Source of the DNA: a virus
Length of the DNA stretch: 37,914 nucleotides
Direction: 5' to 3' (one strand)
IMG/VR virus record: IMGVR_UViG_3300042526_000152
Coordinates: 1-37,914 of that record
Below are positions 36,101-37,914 of this stretch, piece after piece (position 1 is the stretch's first letter; each line of letters starts with the position of its first letter). Position numbers and translations under genes: made by a program. The notes under the pieces were generated by a model. That model saw only the letters and a program-made list of their open reading frames with translations. It was not told the origin of the DNA and did not search any database.

Positions 36101-37914
36101 AAGTACTAAAAGAATTATTAAGGCCTCATATGACTTTAGGTATTGGCGATAAAAAACATTTTATTGTTACAGATTCTACATTTGGAGGTATTAATGATAA
36201 TGTTGAAGCAGTACCTGTTTCAACAACAATGTTTCCAGATACTAATTACCAGATTAATTTTGAAATTTATGGTGATAATGAATCTTATTTACCTAAATTA
36301 TTTTCAGATGAAAATAAAGAAACTATTAGAAAAATAGATTATAGTGGTGATTATACAGTAAGTTATAATAGAGAAATTAGTATTAATCAATATGGTGGGG
36401 TAGGATATACTAGCAGAGCTAATAATGAGTATATACCTGCTAGTGAATTTTATTCATTTACAACAAGAGTTGGTGATAGGACTTATAATATCAAAGCTAA
36501 TTTAGGTGATACTTACTTAGGAGTTTATGATGCTGTAGATTATGCTTATTATTTTAACCAAGTAAGACCTGCTGGATATCAAGATCCTATTAGAACTAAA
36601 AAAGGAATGTATCATATATTTCCTTGTGAAGCTAGTTTTAACTTTACTTTAAGAGAGGGTGAGCATCCTATTATTAGTTTATCTTTAGATGATTTAAATG
36701 AATACTCTGATTTAAAAACAGATGCTGAACCAGTAACTAAAAAAAGTAATGTATTTAAAATAGCTAAAACTGCCGCTAAAGTTGTAAGATATTGGTCAAT
36801 ATATGCAACTGGGGGTCTTAGTTTATTAGCAACAAAAGCATCTTCTTATAATGTTAATAAAAGGATGATCAATGATGGTCCTGATACTGCTAATCTAGTA
36901 TTAAGAACAAGTAGATTCTTATTATCTGAATTTAAATACAATGATGTATTCCATCAAAAATATAATATTCAAAAGTATTTTCCACCTAGTATGTTTTTTG
37001 CTAATGAGGTAGATCAATATACTAATAGAATATGGCACTCTAAACCTAAGATAGATGGTGAAGTAATTGATAGCTGGAGAGATTTTCAATTTGTAGATTA
37101 TCTAGATGTTGAAGGTACACAAGGCCCTATTGTAGAATTAGTTGTTAATAAGAATAAAATATTCTTTTACCAAACTAATGGAGTAGGTGTTGCTAGTAGT
37201 AATGAAAGAGGTGCTGTTCAAGGAGCTGATGGTAGTATAGTTTTAAGTAATAATAAAGTATTGCTTAGATATGACTACATTACTAAAGAAACTGGTACAA
37301 TACATCAGTATAGTATTATTAATACTAATAGTGCAATATATCATTATGATGATAGTATTAAAAAGATATTTAAAGTAGGAGAAGGATTAGAATGTATATC
37401 TGATAACTTAGGTTTGTTTAGTAAATTACAAAGTGTTAACAATAACATTAATAAATTATTTAATGGTGTTCACGGTGTATATGATACAGAATATCAAACA
37501 ATATATTATACATTCTTAGATAAGGTTAATCCTGAGAATAGCTTTACATTAGGTTACAATGAGAAGATGCAAGCATTTGAAAGCTTCTATAGTTTTAAAC
37601 CTAAAATATACTTTAAATTAAATACTAGAGTGTTTAGTAGTTTAGGAGATAATAAATGTTACTGGCATAACAAAGGTAATTATGGACAGTTCTATGATAC
37701 TTATTTTCCAAGTAAATTAAAGTTCTTAACTAATGAAAACCCATTACAAACTAAGGTTTGGGATAATCAACAATATCAAACTGAAGTATATGATACTAAT
37801 GGTGTATTGCAAAATTTAATTACTATTGATTCAATACAACATAGAACTGAAAATCAAGCTACTAATCTTATTACATTAATCCCACAAGATAATATTAATA
37901 AGGTAGAGAGAGAG
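33145..37914 (+). CDS. large tail stabilisation/muzzle-type protein, partial (C-terminus off window)
   Basis: I read this frame through to the window edge: 1590 codons from the ATG, no stop, so the gene is incomplete at its 3' end. The N-terminus after a short polar leader reads SINTFSKGINQDLAKTVYKE, then GNYLDALNITLLTDSG and VIQNKKGN. This is the hallmark opening of the family that includes the P22 gp10-like tail stabilisation proteins of crAss-like phages. Large beta-propeller-like stretches follow. A possible membrane-like or core helix (WSIYATGGLSLLATK) is near residue 1219, then a further beta domain. It caps the tail channel and holds DNA until ejection. The start shares a base with the upstream stop. 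Confidence 0.85.
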   Translation, partial: MAAENQRGSQNMQSTNASINTFSKGINQDLAKTVYKEGNYLDALNITLLTDSGLSTAVIQNKKGNKLQIQFPTTIPAATYEANGEYPQVVPAQENLKALEGIAVTEGNGTQVLFFFTKSNAVGNLSDNGYGQIWRCNFLGTTDDISGAINGYELTVNGHMMYNRNLNFKFVERIKAICKYENQNFSRIYWTDGGLNPVRSINTVGPLTTVIQTPVRSLNIVSDANLNSPVVKRLIKGGLPEGRYQLSYRLLSKNGDLTNFSTCSNLIDVIEGYEFNSEFDYPISDTIGVTTDVMATTDTMEVMDSQKGIEFYIPNIDKDYQMIQYALIYYNQPDLPEIFIYPYKEISLYTNQNESFTDLYSDTSILTTEEFNIMYAPFEKARTIEVKDNILFAANTTNDMFKVNVDYRAYRYNAAGQATTYELDGNVNSFTTSYPNNDLLDVINPYNDESGKVFGLIPNGNTTNWFNNQQYKFQQNGVTLGGQGPNIKYTFGTTSMVMDHQAQLVSNKPPFIKTKVDNSNVLIGVPNHVTNNNGSFSSLKSPYKASCQVSWQRGEVYRFGITFYNKKGQASYVNWVGDIKMPDFNEVASNPMSLLSSYDDGTGALTMYSTYIDFDVNIPQDLAEEISGFKIVYVERQENDKTRFGTGITGGLNEFLRYNITDLPKEQIINIIVTVFCYIVDQFLDDIDGTDDLFGIKNNIKKQVVTNLALTLYRKLYTLDIPINKFTNINDLSDFVETVLDGAVNTTGGTFSSNSLIKVLFPKTIDKIKETVKDKFRKTLAKKVAGIHENVLSLGQRGFSESVISSPQKKGNVGYVISPTVDFNKYTFKQGDYLKPINMFEQNGKIINEIHRDTSVGLYNILDASAYLKKWYRGLNINWNRVADSDLRRIYIKTEKVLQPGELLGTGIDSLFTGSAGDNGSAVGFVLSNSYISSVPQSNPRGQIVQTDNIVAGINDYLMDASGKYNAAPPPNGPQLIGVFPNISSKVLKELLRPHMTLGIGDKKHFIVTDSTFGGINDNVEAVPVSTTMFPDTNYQINFEIYGDNESYLPKLFSDENKETIRKIDYSGDYTVSYNREISINQYGGVGYTSRANNEYIPASEFYSFTTRVGDRTYNIKANLGDTYLGVYDAVDYAYYFNQVRPAGYQDPIRTKKGMYHIFPCEASFNFTLREGEHPIISLSLDDLNEYSDLKTDAEPVTKKSNVFKIAKTAAKVVRYWSIYATGGLSLLATKASSYNVNKRMINDGPDTANLVLRTSRFLLSEFKYNDVFHQKYNIQKYFPPSMFFANEVDQYTNRIWHSKPKIDGEVIDSWRDFQFVDYLDVEGTQGPIVELVVNKNKIFFYQTNGVGVASSNERGAVQGADGSIVLSNNKVLLRYDYITKETGTIHQYSIINTNSAIYHYDDSIKKIFKVGEGLECISDNLGLFSKLQSVNNNINKLFNGVHGVYDTEYQTIYYTFLDKVNPENSFTLGYNEKMQAFESFYSFKPKIYFKLNTRVFSSLGDNKCYWHNKGNYGQFYDTYFPSKLKFLTNENPLQTKVWDNQQYQTEVYDTNGVLQNLITIDSIQHRTENQATNLITLIPQDNINKVERE

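Noticed and set aside
36143-36337. Plus-strand 64-codon frame
   Set aside because: It is in another register inside the large open tail gene, which I read continuously from 33145 to the window edge.
1-37914. Alternative genetic code (reassigned TAG or TGA)
   Set aside because: Some crAss-like phages recode stops, but here long genes, including TerL, portal, capsid and the 1590-codon frame, have no in-frame stops, and TAG and TGA end several genes.
1-37914. CRISPR array, insertion sequence, integrase/att site or diversity-generating retroelement
   Set aside because: No direct-repeat/spacer pattern, transposase, recombinase, reverse transcriptase or template/variable repeat pair was seen.

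Overview
The window is part of an AT-rich tailed-phage genome. The best fit is a crAss-like phage (order Crassvirales), whose hosts are gut Bacteroidota. The evidence is the ordered block of large terminase, 843-residue portal, acidic scaffold-like protein, ~500-residue HK97-type major capsid protein, connector proteins, a fiber module, a lysis module and a podovirus-type tail block (tail tubular protein, then a very large stabilisation/muzzle protein). Almost no gene has a Shine-Dalgarno sequence; starts sit in A/T-rich leaders, as is usual for Bacteroidota and their phages. The standard code explains every reading frame, and I see no internal stop codons that would need suppression. Function calls come from reading protein motifs and gene order; no database search was possible.

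Layout: positions 1-6188 form a leftward (minus-strand) block of about 22 short, tightly packed genes. Many are joined by ATGA or 10-14 base overlaps, and most have no recognisable function. The block also holds a tRNA-like element, three good intrinsic terminators, a compact three-way-junction RNA element, and a 355-base stretch with inverted repeats but no convincing gene. Positions 6189-6745 are a divergent control region with a sigma70-like promoter facing right and a ~360-base hairpin-rich leader. From 6746 to the right edge everything is on the plus strand.

The rightward block begins with pre-terminase genes: a possible winged-helix protein, a possible HU/IHF-like protein, a Cys-rich putative zinc protein, a GroES-like co-chaperonin and conserved unknowns. 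Next is the head module, 9397-20486: TerL, portal, a small HExxH metalloprotease-like protein, scaffold, MCP, connector and capsid-associated proteins. The fiber module, 20560-28006, has beta-rich, Gly/Ser-linker and collagen-like proteins and is interrupted by a free-standing GIY-YIG homing endonuclease. The lysis region, 28016-30688, holds several small membrane proteins, an M15-type endolysin and a probable unimolecular spanin. The tail block, 30996 to the edge, ends in an open frame of 1590 codons that runs off the window.

Read as a system, the right block packages DNA through the portal, builds and decorates the capsid, mounts a short tail with adhesion fibers, and lyses the host. Strong hairpin terminators after the capsid gene, after the 442-residue structural gene, and before the tail block split it into separately tuned units. 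A recurring intergenic element before the portal, scaffold and 18784 genes is a candidate phage-specific promoter or processing signal. The most uncertain and interesting content is non-coding: the 6383-6745 leader, the 4972-5326 region, the 4076-4132 junction and the tRNA-like element without a normal anticodon arm.
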